Of a DNA stretch of 64,000 nucleotides, positions 35,249 through 44,306 are shown in pieces. Where the stretch lies: contig OY282373.1 of the NCBI GenBank assembly GCA_958295805.1, positions 2,769,499 to 2,833,498 of the forward strand. The letters run 5' to 3'. A model generated the notes under the pieces. That model was not told where the DNA came from. It was given only the letters and a program-made list of their open reading frames with translations, and did not search any database. This DNA is from an uncultured Nitrospirales bacterium (GTDB lineage: Bacteria > Nitrospirota > Nitrospiria > Nitrospirales > UBA8639). Made by a program: the position numbers and the translations under genes. Numbering within the stretch: position 1 is the stretch's first letter; each line of letters starts with the position of its first letter.

Positions 35249-36259
35249 ATGGAAGAGCGCGTTCTCGCCAACCACCTGCTCGAAGAAGAGCAAACCGCCG
35301 AAGGGTCTCTGCGCCCGCACACACTCGACGAATACATCGGCCAGGCCCGCATGAAGGAATCGCTTCGGGTCTGCATTGAAGCCGCCACGCGCCGCGGCGA
35401 ACCGCTGGACCACGCGATCTTCTACGGCCCACCCGGATTAGGCAAAACCACGATCGCGCACATCATCGCAAAAGAAATGGGCGGGGACATTCGATCCACC
35501 TCCGGACTCGTCCTCAACCACGCCGGAGACCTCGCGGCAATCTTAACCAACCTCCAAACCCACGACGTCTTATTTATCGACGAAATTCACCGACTCCCCG
35601 CCGGCGTGGAAGAAGCCCTCTATCCCGCCATGGAAGATTGTCAAATTGACCTCGTCATCGGACAAGGACCGGCCGCACGCACCATGAAGCTGGACCTGCC
35701 GCCTTTTACCTTGGTCGGAGCCACCACCAAAGCCGGGGCACTGACCTCCCCGCTTCGTGAACGGTTCGGGTTGGTGTATCGCCTCGACTTTTATACGCAG
35801 GAAGAATTGGAGATCATCGTCGCCCGCTCGGCCAAATTACTGAACGTTGCCATGGAAGCCGAAGGCGCGAAGGAAATCGGCCGACGCGCGCGCGGGACAC
35901 CCCGCATCGCCAACCGGCTGGTCCGGCGAGTCAGAGATTTTGCCGAGGTGAAGGCCAAAGGAATCATCACAAAACAGGTTGCCCACGATGCCCTGCACTG
36001 GCTGGGGGTGGATGGCGCGGGATTAGACGAAATGGATCGAAAAATCCTGTCAACCATCCTGGAGAAATTCAACGGCGGCCCCGTCGGCATTGAAGCCCTC
36101 GCCGCGGCCGTACAAGAAGAAAAAACCACGCTCGAAGACGTCTACGAACCCTTCCTCCTCCAATCCGGCTACTTGGACCGCACCGCCCGCGGCCGCCAAC
36201 TCACCGCCAAAGCCTTCCAACATTTCGGCAAGAGCAGAGAAAGCGATTTGTTCGGGTAA
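35249..36259 (+). CDS. ruvB: Holliday junction branch migration helicase RuvB
   Basis: AAA+ motor of the RuvABC resolvasome. The 336-residue protein has Walker [15 protein letters not shown], Walker [10 protein letters not shown], sensor 1 [14 protein letters not shown] and the arginine finger region [11 protein letters not shown]. The winged-helix C-terminus ends [16 protein letters not shown]. Length is standard. ruvA and ruvC are not adjacent. Confidence 0.96.
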   Translation: MEERVLANHLLEEEQTAEGSLRPHTLDEYIGQARMKESLRVCIEAATRRGEPLDHAIFYGPPGLGKTTIAHIIAKEMGGDIRSTSGLVLNHAGDLAAILTNLQTHDVLFIDEIHRLPAGVEEALYPAMEDCQIDLVIGQGPAARTMKLDLPPFTLVGATTKAGALTSPLRERFGLVYRLDFYTQEELEIIVARSAKLLNVAMEAEGAKEIGRRARGTPRIANRLVRRVRDFAEVKAKGIITKQVAHDALHWLGVDGAGLDEMDRKILSTILEKFNGGPVGIEALAAAVQEEKTTLEDVYEPFLLQSGYLDRTARGRQLTAKAFQHFGKSRESDLFG

Positions 36260-36368
36260 GGGTGACAAGACTGCACATCCTTTTTCAAGCCGGCCGTGGA
36301 AAGAACCTCAACCCACAGATTCCAAAGACACAAGAGACCAAAAAACACGACGGCAGGAAGAACCAGCC

Positions 36369-37604
36369 ATGAAAAAGCCCGTGGTCAAAGTCGGGAAGTC
36401 GGATACTCAGTACCAATTCATTTTTAACGATGTCTCCTGGATTATTGACGCTGCCAGGCGATCTGCGGCCCGTTCGGTCAATGCCGTCATGACCGCCGCG
36501 TATTGGATGATCGGGCATCGTATTGTTGAGTTTGAGCAATCAGGAAAGAAACGAGCTGGATACGGAATTGCACTCATTGACAGACTGGCGGTTGATTTGA
36601 CACAGCGATTTGGTCGCGGATTCTCTCGTCAGAACATCCAACAGATGCGCATGTTCTATCTCTCATATCCACCTGACCAGATTCGACAGACGTTGTCTGG
36701 CAAATCTACGCAATCCTCTGGACAACGGATTTGCCAGACGGCGTCTGGCAAATCAGAGACAACTTTTACTGAAATGCGCCTCGGGGAACTTCTCACGGCC
36801 TTTCCACTCCCGTGGTCAGCCTATGTCCGGCTGCTTTCCGTCAAGAACACGCACGCCCGTGAATTTTACGAAGCCGAAGCCCTGCGCGGGAGTTGGTCGG
36901 TTCGCCAACTTGACCGACAAATCAATTCTCAGTTCTACGAGCGCACTGCTCTTTCGAAGAATAAGGTTGCCATGCTGTCCAAAAGTGGAAGGACACGCAC
37001 TGAAGACCATCTCCTTCCCGACGAGGAAATCAAGGATCCGTTCGTACTCGAATTTCTCGACCTCAAGGACGAATACTCCGAGAGCGATCTGGAAGAAGCA
37101 TTGATTCGACATCTGGAAACTTTCCTCCTGGAACTGGGCCGAGACTTCTGCTTCATTGGCAGGCAGAAACGCCTGCGGATCGGCAACGAGTGGTATCGGA
37201 TCGATCTGCTGTTTTTTCATCGACGGTTGCGATGTCTGTTGGTCATCGATTTGAAGATCGGCAAATTCACACATGCCGACGCCGGACAGATGCATCTCTA
37301 TCTCAATTACATACGGGAACGCTGGGGTTGCGAGGGTGAAAATCCACCCGTGGGATTGATATTGTGCTCCCAGAAAGATGAAGCCGTGGCCAAATATGCG
37401 CTTGAAGGGTTACCGAACAAGGTGATGGCTGCGGAATATCGAACGACCTTGCCGGACGAGAAAATCCTGGCGTCGGAAATTGATCGCACACGGGAAGCAT
37501 TGAACGCACACGACCTGCTGCCGGGGAAAAAACGACTCAAGAGCCGAAAACTCCCACAAAAGAAAAGACAGCGTGGCGACGTTGGGGAGGGAGCAAATCC
37601 ATGA
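36369..37604 (+). CDS. DUF1016/YhcG PDDEXK nuclease family protein
   Basis: A 411-residue protein with the DUF1016 N-terminal helical domain (ARSVNAVMTAAYWMIGHRIV, WSVRQLDRQINSQFYERT) and a C-terminal PD-(D/E)xK nuclease domain in which YRIDLLFFHRRLRCLLVIDLK gives the Asp and DxK catalytic residues. The family is linked to restriction and anti-phage islands and to DNA repair, with no settled function. The stop overlaps the start of an XRE regulator (ATGA), which suggests a toxin-antitoxin-like or self-regulated module inserted after ruvB. Confidence 0.88.
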   Translation: MKKPVVKVGKSDTQYQFIFNDVSWIIDAARRSAARSVNAVMTAAYWMIGHRIVEFEQSGKKRAGYGIALIDRLAVDLTQRFGRGFSRQNIQQMRMFYLSYPPDQIRQTLSGKSTQSSGQRICQTASGKSETTFTEMRLGELLTAFPLPWSAYVRLLSVKNTHAREFYEAEALRGSWSVRQLDRQINSQFYERTALSKNKVAMLSKSGRTRTEDHLLPDEEIKDPFVLEFLDLKDEYSESDLEEALIRHLETFLLELGRDFCFIGRQKRLRIGNEWYRIDLLFFHRRLRCLLVIDLKIGKFTHADAGQMHLYLNYIRERWGCEGENPPVGLILCSQKDEAVAKYALEGLPNKVMAAEYRTTLPDEKILASEIDRTREALNAHDLLPGKKRLKSRKLPQKKRQRGDVGEGANP

Positions 37605-37882
37605 TGAAACAAAACGTCGGAACGTCGTTCGATAGCTGGCTGAAGGAAGAAGGCATCCTGCAGGACGTCACCGCCGGTGCAATCAAGCGCGTGCTGGCGC
37701 GTCAGGTCGCCACGGCGATGGCACAAGACGGTCTCACCAAGACGGAGATGGCGCGGCGAATGCGAACCAGCCGGAGCGCCCTGGATCGTTTGCTGGACGC
37801 CACAAATGAATCGGTCACTCTGACGACGTTGCAGAAAGCGGCCACGGCCATCGGTCGTGAAGTGCGCTTGGAACTGGTGTAG
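37601..37882 (+). CDS. XRE-family antitoxin-like regulator
   Basis: A 93-residue helix-turn-helix protein (TKTEMARRMRTSRSALDRLLD) followed by a C-terminal strand KAATAIGREVRLELV, as in HigA-like antitoxins. Its start codon overlaps the stop of the DUF1016 nuclease gene, so it is translationally coupled and probably regulates or neutralises that protein. Confidence 0.82.
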   Translation: MMKQNVGTSFDSWLKEEGILQDVTAGAIKRVLARQVATAMAQDGLTKTEMARRMRTSRSALDRLLDATNESVTLTTLQKAATAIGREVRLELV

Positions 37883-37892
37883 GAACCTGCGC

Positions 37893-39257
37893 TTAAAACT
37901 GCCGCACGACGCGCAGTTCGGCGCGGTTGCGCCGATACTCGAACCCTTGGGCATTGGATTTACCGGCCTCATACACCAGCACGAGTTGCGGGCTGAAGCC
38001 GAACGTCGTCAGGGCGCGATTCAGCACAGAGGCGCGCGCAATCAGAACGCGGTCTTGGCGGGACGAACCGTCGAGCGTGAACGGCGCCCACCGACCTTCA
38101 TAATTGACCCACCGCAGTTCGCCGCTGCTCCCTACCGTAAACCCCCACGGCAGCGCGACGGACGCACCTACCCTTGCCCAGAAACTGGCATTGCGCCAGA
38201 CCTCAGATTTCGGCCGTTCGCGCCAGGCCCCGACGAAGAAGTCGCCCCGCACGGTCGGCGTCAGCAGATAGGAGCCACCCAGCGAACCGGCGAAGAGCGG
38301 CCCATCCAGTGAAGCGTTGCGGCGCCGATACCGGCGCTGATACCAGGAGGCCCGCCCGTAGGCCGTGAGCCGGGGGCCGAGCCGTCGTTCGACTTCGACG
38401 CGGGTGCCCAGATCGTAGCTCCACGCGCTGCCGGCCAACCAGCGACGTCGGCCCGCGGCGAGCAGACTGACTTCGGTGTCTCGATCCACCAGAAAGCGCG
38501 GCCCGAGGTGCATCAACGCAAAGGTCCGGTCGAAGCGTTTGCCGGCGTAGTCGGTGTGGATCAGGTCGGCCCCCACGCGCAACCGAAACCGATTGCTCAG
38601 CGGATACTGATACTCACCGCCACTCCAGCCCACCACGCCGATCCCGGAACTGGCCAGGGCATTGCTGCTCCGGCGAAACGGCAGGCCGTTGATATAAATA
38701 TATTCCGCGTCCGAGACGGCGTTGACGTTGGTGTCCGGGGCAATGGAAAGGCCGAGGTAGGCACTCCAGCGACGCCGGGCCCGGATCGCCGAGAGAAATC
38801 GCTGGATATTGGCAGCCATGGCCTGGGGCGGTTTGCCGGCCAGCACGCGCTCGAAATGCTCACGTGACAAGGTGTCTTCACCCTTGAGAAAAAACGCGCG
38901 TGCGAGTTCAAGGCGGACGCGCACAAGATCAGGACGGTTGATCAGAATGGCGTGCAAGGCCTCAATGGCCTCGGCCAGGAGAAGGGTCCGTTGTTCGTCA
39001 TCGGTGTCCGGCCGGGTGGCCGCTCCGATGCCCGCCAAGCCGATGAGAAACCGCACATCGGTTTGGTCGGGATGATCGGGAGCCAATATGCGCAACGCGG
39101 CCAGGGCCTCGTTGAAGCGGCCGCGTTCGACCAGGGCCCGCGCGTGTTTCACCCTCGGGTCCGACGATAGATGGGACCGGTCGGAAGCGGCCAAGGCTGA
39201 CACAACCGAGACGTGGCACAGCAGGACGACGATGAACATGCCGAACAGTCGGGGCAT
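37893..39257 (-). CDS. Slam-type surface lipoprotein assembly modifier (DUF560)
   Basis: A 454-residue outer-membrane translocator. A signal peptide (LFGMFIVVLLCHVSVVSALA) is followed by tetratricopeptide-like helices (about 30-170: ALVERGRFNEALAALRIL, RVRLELARAFFLKGED) and a C-terminal 14-strand barrel starting at about 170 (WSAYLGLSIAPDTNVNAVSD) and ending with Phe. This is the Neisseria Slam architecture, which moves lipoproteins such as TbpB to the cell surface. The gene lies downstream of a TbpB-like lipoprotein gene on the same strand, the expected client arrangement. ATG 39257 is chosen; a TTG at 39275 lies in the terminator hairpin. Confidence 0.85.
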   Translation of the reverse strand: MPRLFGMFIVVLLCHVSVVSALAASDRSHLSSDPRVKHARALVERGRFNEALAALRILAPDHPDQTDVRFLIGLAGIGAATRPDTDDEQRTLLLAEAIEALHAILINRPDLVRVRLELARAFFLKGEDTLSREHFERVLAGKPPQAMAANIQRFLSAIRARRRWSAYLGLSIAPDTNVNAVSDAEYIYINGLPFRRSSNALASSGIGVVGWSGGEYQYPLSNRFRLRVGADLIHTDYAGKRFDRTFALMHLGPRFLVDRDTEVSLLAAGRRRWLAGSAWSYDLGTRVEVERRLGPRLTAYGRASWYQRRYRRRNASLDGPLFAGSLGGSYLLTPTVRGDFFVGAWRERPKSEVWRNASFWARVGASVALPWGFTVGSSGELRWVNYEGRWAPFTLDGSSRQDRVLIARASVLNRALTTFGFSPQLVLVYEAGKSNAQGFEYRRNRAELRVVRQF

Positions 39258-39265
39258 AGACAAAA

Positions 39266-39294
39266 AAGAAGGCAATCTTTGCGATTGCCTTCTT
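39266..39294 (-). terminator. Terminator between the lipoprotein gene and the Slam gene
   Basis: Stem AAGAAGGCAATC / GATTGCCTTCTT with a five-base loop, followed on the minus strand by six T. It would reduce transcription into the Slam gene, consistent with more client than translocator. Confidence 0.85.
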
Positions 39295-39327
39295 TCCGTT
39301 CCGAGATGGTGTGAGTGGGACGCGGGG

Positions 39328-40472
39328 TTATTGTTTATACGCCCCGAACACCCCTACGAAACTTTCCCGCTCGTCAGTGCTCGCACCGCCAAACGTGCCG
39401 GCCACGGAGCCGGGATGGTCAGTAGCGGCATCCCCGTTCCCGTAGAACTGACCGCCCCATTTGCCAGAGAAATCCTTCTCATTCCAATTCATCGCCGTAT
39501 CACCGTTGAAGAACCCGCTGTTCGCGTTCCCGATGTCAGCCGAGTTCAACGTCAAGCTCGGGTTGCCATCCACCATACTACCGTCTACCATCACCCTATT
39601 AACCATTCCACTAATGGTTCCGAATTGAGCGTTGGTGCCAAAGTTAGCCGTTAAGGTTGCTGCGGCGTCGAAGAAATAGTTTCTTCCTTCGTCCCTGTTG
39701 GCATAGACGCCAGTCGCATCTCCTTCATACGTCGCGGAGCCGGTCAACGCCATGATATTGCTTTGCTGGAAAGGATCGCTGCCGTCCGCAAAGGCACCGT
39801 ATTCATAGTCGTCGAGACTGGTGGCATCGTCAGGGGAAAACACCCATATGCCTCCGGCCAGATAATCGGTATCACCCTCTCCTGTATAATCGGTGTAGAC
39901 ATCAACCCACAGATCTCCGGCTGGGACGTCCGGTACATCAGTTCCGCGCAAACTCCTATAAAACTCGATGCCGTGCCAGGTATTTCCGTCAGCCTGTCCA
40001 CTAACCCGTTCCCACAGTTCTGTTCCCTTCGCTCTATCAAGAATCGCTTCAACATTCTCAGCCGCCCCTCCCCTCTCAGTCGTTACTACTAACTCGCTAT
40101 TTCGCTATTGTAGTTCACATCATATCGTAACCCTGTGGCGGGATTCCCACTAACGGTAACCTTCACAACATTGGTAGTAACTCCTTCTTGACCGTCTGAA
40201 GACTGCGTAACACTGCCCGCCCGCGGCTGATTTCCGGCAGCATTCACGACTGCATTGCTAATCCCGGTGACATCACCCGTACTACCTGGAATCCCAAATC
40301 CGAAAGCATTTGTGCTCCGCTCACTGGGGGGATTTGTGCTCGAATCACTGCGTGTCGTATCCGTGGCCATCATTGCGCCTCCACCCCCGCCGCCGCAACC
40401 GGACAAGACTACGGCAACCGTTAGTGCTCCTAAAATCGATGTCCATCTGATCTGGTAGGACCGAAACGTCAT
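39328..40472 (-). pseudogene. TbpB-like surface lipoprotein, frameshifted
   Basis: The ATG at 40472 (AGGAG upstream) starts a lipoprotein signal with lipobox VVLSGCGGGGGG. The frame then runs through LRYDVNYNSEIA and stops at 40089. The continuation is in another frame: ELVVTTERGGAAENVEAIL, WHGIEFYRSLRGTDVPD and a C-terminal eight-stranded barrel domain with FSGKWGGQFYG and GSVAGTFGG, typical of transferrin-binding-protein-like lipoproteins. Restoring one base at about 40094 gives a continuous 381-residue protein. It is the probable client of the Slam protein encoded next. The frameshift may be decay, phase variation or a sequencing error. Confidence 0.82.
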
Positions 40473-40520
40473 GATCTGGTCTCCTCTCATACCGTGAATC
40501 GTTGATAATTGTTGTGCCCG

Positions 40521-40541
40521 ACAATGGCGCCGGGCCATTGT
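40521..40541. promoter_or_regulatory. Palindrome upstream of the lipoprotein gene
   Basis: ACAATGGC and GCCATTGT separated by five bases, about 50 bp upstream of the lipoprotein start. It could be an operator or a leader hairpin. No regulator is recognised. Confidence 0.4.
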
Positions 40542-40673
40542 CAAACCACACACGGTTAACGTGAGGGGTATCCTGCCTATTCGCCTGCCCGGGGAGCGAC
40601 CCCAAGCATGGGAACTACGGCTATTGTATTCGGCGGGTAACCCGGCTCAGCGGGAAACCGCACGTGGTTTGAC
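40540..40673. repeat. 134-bp element with 18-bp terminal inverted repeats
   Basis: GTCAAACCACACACGGTT at the left end matches the complement of AACCGCACGTGGTTTGAC at the right end at 16 of 18 positions. The interior has further short complementary blocks and no open frame. It occupies most of the 384-bp gap between the lipoprotein gene and ubiE, and could be a MITE-like insertion or a structured RNA. Confidence 0.5.
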
Positions 40674-40856
40674 GGTGGCGAAGGTAATGGAATTGAAATG
40701 GATTGTCAAACGAGAGTGTGTGTGAATGCGCAATGCCGTGCGGTTACCGTTGTGCGTCGCGACGGTCGGGTAAAAGCGCGAATATACGTGATGTCACATG
40801 TCTCGCCGTTCCCACTTGCCTTGACAAATCTGCCGGGCCGGTGCTACCTCCTGCCC

Positions 40857-41624
40857 ATGTTACCCTTCGTGGAACCTCACGTCGGTACCGCAACCGGCAA
40901 AAGCGTGTCCCAATGGTCCGGCGGGCCTCGGGAACGGGCCGTCCAGCGCATGTTTACCGCGATTGCGAAGCGGTATGATCTCAACAATTCCCTGCTCAGT
41001 TTCGGACTGCATTCTCGATGGAAAGCCCTGGCCATGAGCCACGTGCCGGTCCACACTCAGGGGCGAGCCTTGGACCTGGGGTCGGGCACGGGGGATCTGG
41101 CCCTGTTGCTGCATCGTCGGATGGGGGAACGCGGCCACGTCGTGGCCATGGACTTGAACGTGGCCATGTTGAACGTCGGCGTCGAGAAGATTGCGCGGCG
41201 AGGATTAACCGCCCGTATCGCCTGCTTTCGAGGGAACGCCGAACGGATCGTGTTTCACGACGACGCCTTTGACGCGGTGACCGCCGGCTTCTGCATTCGC
41301 AACGTCGGAGACCGGCTCCAGGCGTTTCGGGAAATTTACCGCGTGCTCAAACCGGGAGGCCGCTTCGTGTGTCTTGAATTTTCTCGGCCGGCGTCGGCGT
41401 GGCTTCGGCAGATCTACGACTGGTACTCGTTCCGTCTCCTTCCCGCCATCGGCACGTGGGTCGCCAAGGATCACACGGACGTGTACACCTATCTGCCTGA
41501 ATCCATCCGGACCTTTCCCGATCAAAACCAGTTGGCTGCCCTGCTTCGAGAGGCAGGGTTTGGTCAGGTGGACTACCACAATTTGAATGGTGGGATCGTG
41601 GCCGTTCACGTGGCCGTGAAGTAA
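40857..41624 (+). CDS. ubiE: UbiE/MenG-type quinone methyltransferase
   Basis: A 255-residue SAM methyltransferase for the ring methylation step of menaquinone or ubiquinone synthesis. Motifs are MFTAIAKRYDLNNSLLSFG, ALDLGSGTGDLALLL, DAVTAGFCIRNV and VLKPGGRFVCLEFSRP, with NLNGGIVAVHVAVK at the end, all diagnostic of the family. ATG 40857 gives the usual start. The radical SAM gene begins seven bases after its stop, so they are probably co-transcribed. Confidence 0.93.
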   Translation: MLPFVEPHVGTATGKSVSQWSGGPRERAVQRMFTAIAKRYDLNNSLLSFGLHSRWKALAMSHVPVHTQGRALDLGSGTGDLALLLHRRMGERGHVVAMDLNVAMLNVGVEKIARRGLTARIACFRGNAERIVFHDDAFDAVTAGFCIRNVGDRLQAFREIYRVLKPGGRFVCLEFSRPASAWLRQIYDWYSFRLLPAIGTWVAKDHTDVYTYLPESIRTFPDQNQLAALLREAGFGQVDYHNLNGGIVAVHVAVK

Positions 41625-41630
41625 CGGGTC

Positions 41631-43334
41631 ATGGATTCCGTCCTCTACGTCTTTTTGCCGTGCAAGAAAGTCTACCCCACGGGCATTACCTATTTGGCCG
41701 ACTTCATTCATCGCCGCCGACCGGACGTTCGCCAGCATATTTTGGATCTTTCGCTGTTTCCCCGTGTCAAGCGGCCACGCGCGCTGCGGGAGACCGCGAC
41801 ACAATTCAAGCCCGACCTGGTGTGCTTTTCGTGGCGTGACATTCAGATCTTTTCCCCTCACGAAGGCGATGCGTCATTGGAACAGGCGTTTAATTTCTAC
41901 TACGCCAGTAATCCCTTCAAACGAATCACGGCCTCATTCCAGGGACTCAAGCATCTCTATCGATACTACCAGGACATCCGCACGAACCTTTCCTATCCGT
42001 GGCTCATTCATCAAGAATTCCCGGACGCCCGCCTGATGATCGGCGGTGGCGCCTTCACGGCGTTTGCCGATCAACTCATTGAAAAATTGCCCGAGGGTAT
42101 GCTGGGAATCTTAGGCGAAGGGGAAGATGCCATTCTGAAAGTCCTGAATGAGGAGCCCTTGGGTGACGAACGGTTCGTTATCAAAGAAAACGGCCGCGTC
42201 ACGAAAGGGACGAAACACGCGCCGGCCCTGCTGGATTCACTGACGGTCGATCTTCCTTATCTCACTTCGATTTTTCCGCAATACCGCGAATACGTCGGCG
42301 AATGTATCGGCGTGCAAACGAAACGGGGCTGTCCGTATGACTGTGCCTTTTGTTTGTATCCCTACATTGAAGGGAAACGCGTCCGCTACCGGCCGGCTGA
42401 AAACGTCGTCAACGATCTGTCGCAGTATTACCGGTACTGGGGGGCGCGTCGCTTCTGGTTTACCGACGCCCAATTCATCACCGGGAAAGAGGCCTACCCG
42501 CAATGCACGGAAATCCTGGAGCGGATTATTCGTGAAGGCTTGGAGATTGAATGGTCCGGCTACGTGCGGACGTCGTTGATTTCAGCCGAACTGGCAAAAC
42601 TTATGGTCAAATCCGGCGTGGGTGATTTGGAAGTGGCGATCACCGCCGGCTCACAGAAGGTCCTCAACAGCTTGCACATGGGGTTCAAACTCGAACACCT
42701 CTATGACGGTTGTCGCTATCTGAAAGAGGCAGGATTTGCCGGTCGCGTGATTCTGAATTATTCGCTGAACTCCCCGGAGGAAACCGAAGACACGCTGCTG
42801 CAAAGCATCGAGTCGTATAAAGTGGTGGCGTCGATCCTGGGCGAAGATCGCGTGTTCCCGCTGATGTTCTTTCTCGGCGTTCAACCGAATACGGATTTAG
42901 AGCAACGGTTGTTGTCGGAAGGCTATCTCTCGGCGGGCTACAATCCGCTCAGTCTCACGCCCTGGAACGTCAAAAAATTGCTCTACAATCCGGCGCCCCT
43001 CAACACGCTCATTGCCAAAGCCTGTCTCACGGCGTGGAACAGGAAACACGGCAGTCATGACCCGCGTCAATGGTCCGGGAGCCCTTCGAGGGCCTTCAAG
43101 GCCCTTCGAGGTTCAGGGGAATCTCAGGGGAACCTCAGGGCAGGCCTCAGTCAAAGCGCCACGCAGGATCACGGCCACACCTATGCCGATCAAAGTCTCT
43201 CCAAAGGCATCGAAACCAACTCCGGCCGTGAAGCCTTACTGACACTGGAAGAATTGTTACGATCACGACGGTCCGGGAAAAAGACGACGGTGGACCAATC
43301 ACGAAGACCGGTGACTCCTCCATCGAGTCGGTAG
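41631..43334 (+). CDS. B12-binding-domain radical SAM protein
   Basis: A 567-residue protein with an N-terminal cobalamin-binding-like domain (VYPTGITYLADFIHRRRPDV, then LMIGGGAFTAF and ILGEGED). A radical SAM core follows with CPYDCAFC at about 234-241 and later strands WFTDAQFITG and VILNYSLNSPEE. Such enzymes methylate or rearrange lipids, pigments or nucleosides; the substrate is not identifiable. The last 80 residues include a peptide encoded by repeat family A (43082-43150) and look disordered. It is coupled to ubiE upstream, which hints at quinone or lipid chemistry. Confidence 0.87.
   Translation: MDSVLYVFLPCKKVYPTGITYLADFIHRRRPDVRQHILDLSLFPRVKRPRALRETATQFKPDLVCFSWRDIQIFSPHEGDASLEQAFNFYYASNPFKRITASFQGLKHLYRYYQDIRTNLSYPWLIHQEFPDARLMIGGGAFTAFADQLIEKLPEGMLGILGEGEDAILKVLNEEPLGDERFVIKENGRVTKGTKHAPALLDSLTVDLPYLTSIFPQYREYVGECIGVQTKRGCPYDCAFCLYPYIEGKRVRYRPAENVVNDLSQYYRYWGARRFWFTDAQFITGKEAYPQCTEILERIIREGLEIEWSGYVRTSLISAELAKLMVKSGVGDLEVAITAGSQKVLNSLHMGFKLEHLYDGCRYLKEAGFAGRVILNYSLNSPEETEDTLLQSIESYKVVASILGEDRVFPLMFFLGVQPNTDLEQRLLSEGYLSAGYNPLSLTPWNVKKLLYNPAPLNTLIAKACLTAWNRKHGSHDPRQWSGSPSRAFKALRGSGESQGNLRAGLSQSATQDHGHTYADQSLSKGIETNSGREALLTLEELLRSRRSGKKTTVDQSRRPVTPPSSR
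43082..43150. repeat. Dispersed repeat, family A (multiple units)
   Basis: Several degenerate CCTTCGAGG and TCAGGGGAA units in series. It is translated in frame near the C-terminus of the radical SAM protein (AFKALRGSGESQGNLRAGL). Confidence 0.65.
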
Positions 43335-43383
43335 TTTCGTCCGATCTTGACAGCGACGGAACGTGTGACGCAGGATCTACGCC

Positions 43384-43680
43384 ATGACGACACTCGTATT
43401 TGACACTCATGCCGCGGTCAAGGCACTCAAAGAAGTCGGGTTTGAGGAAGCCCAGGCCGAAGCCGTGGTCACGACGGTCGGCGATGCCATTACAGGGAAC
43501 ATCGCCACCAAGGCCGATGTGACTGACCTCCGCGTCGCAACGGAACGCGACATCGCTGACCTCCGCACCGCAATGGCCGACCAGTTTTCAATCCTGTATC
43601 GCCATCTTTGGATCATGGCCATCGGGATTGTCAGCTTTACGGCCAGCCTCACCTTCGCGCTCGTGAAGCTGATCCCGTAA
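43384..43680 (+). CDS. DUF1640-type coiled-coil membrane protein
   Basis: A 98-residue protein: an N-terminal DTHAAVKALKEVGFEEAQAE domain, a short coiled coil (DLRVATERDIADLRTAM) and one C-terminal transmembrane helix (IMAIGIVSFTASLTFALVKL). This is the layout of DUF1640/CCDC90-like proteins related to mitochondrial MCUR1. Function in bacteria unknown. A longer paralogue follows at 43812, and the about 50 bp before each ATG are nearly identical (TGACGCAGGATC/GC upstream). Confidence 0.8.
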   Translation: MTTLVFDTHAAVKALKEVGFEEAQAEAVVTTVGDAITGNIATKADVTDLRVATERDIADLRTAMADQFSILYRHLWIMAIGIVSFTASLTFALVKLIP

Positions 43681-43811
43681 CCGTCAGATCAGCCAGAAGA
43701 TTTGAGCGCAATCCTCTACTCAGACTCGGCATCAAGCACAAGGTTTTCTTTCAACACGAACGTGACGCCCGATCTTGACAACGATGGAACGTGTGACGCA
43801 GGATGCACGCC

Positions 43812-44306
43812 ATGACGACACTCGCGTTTGACACTCATGCCGCAGTCAAGGCACTCAAAGAAGTCGGGTTTGAGGAAGTTCAGGCCGAAGCCGTGGTTAC
43901 AACGGTCGGCGATGCCATGACCGGGAACGTCGCCACCAAGGCCGACGTGACTGAGCTCCGCGCTGCAACGGAACGCGACATCGCTGAACTTCGCGCTGCA
44001 ACGGAACGCGACATCGCTGAACTCCGCGCTGAAATGAAACACGACATCGCTGAACTCCGCACCGCAACGGAACACGACATCGCTGAACTCCGCGCTGAAA
44101 TGAAACACGACATCGCTGAACTTCGCGCCGAAATGAAACACGACATCGCTGAACTTCGCGCTGAAATGAAACACGACATCGCTGAGCTCCGCACCGCAAC
44201 GGCCGAGCAGTTTTCGATCCTGTATCGCCATCTCTGGATCATGGCTATCGGGATTGTAGGCTTCACCGCCGGCCTCACAGTCGCGCTGGTACAGCTGATC
44301 CAGTGA
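43812..44306 (+). CDS. DUF1640-type protein with expanded coiled coil
   Basis: A 164-residue paralogue of the preceding gene with an almost identical N-terminal domain and C-terminal membrane helix (IMAIGIVGFTAGLTVALVQL). Its coiled coil is lengthened by seven 11-residue units of the type ELRAEMKHDIA. Hendecad repeats form long straight coiled coils, so the protein would hold its head further from the membrane. The 33-bp DNA units are still very similar, indicating recent slippage-type expansion. Confidence 0.83.
   Translation: MTTLAFDTHAAVKALKEVGFEEVQAEAVVTTVGDAMTGNVATKADVTELRAATERDIAELRAATERDIAELRAEMKHDIAELRTATEHDIAELRAEMKHDIAELRAEMKHDIAELRAEMKHDIAELRTATAEQFSILYRHLWIMAIGIVGFTAGLTVALVQLIQ
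43953..44183 (+). repeat. Tandem array, seven 33-bp units
   Basis: Units begin at 43953, 43986, 44019, 44052, 44085, 44118 and 44151. Each starts GA(A/G)CT(C/T)CGC and ends GACATCGCT, and a partial unit follows. The array encodes the 11-residue repeats of the second DUF1640 protein. Confidence 0.92.

Noticed and set aside
40560-40660. Possible riboswitch (c-di-GMP, cobalamin or fluoride) upstream of ubiE or the lipoprotein gene
   Set aside because: I compared the region with the consensus cores I know and found no match; only the inverted ends are supported.
43953-44183. Possible CRISPR array, because of regularly spaced repeats
   Set aside because: The units are contiguous with no unique spacers, are in frame and encode a coiled coil; no cas gene is present.
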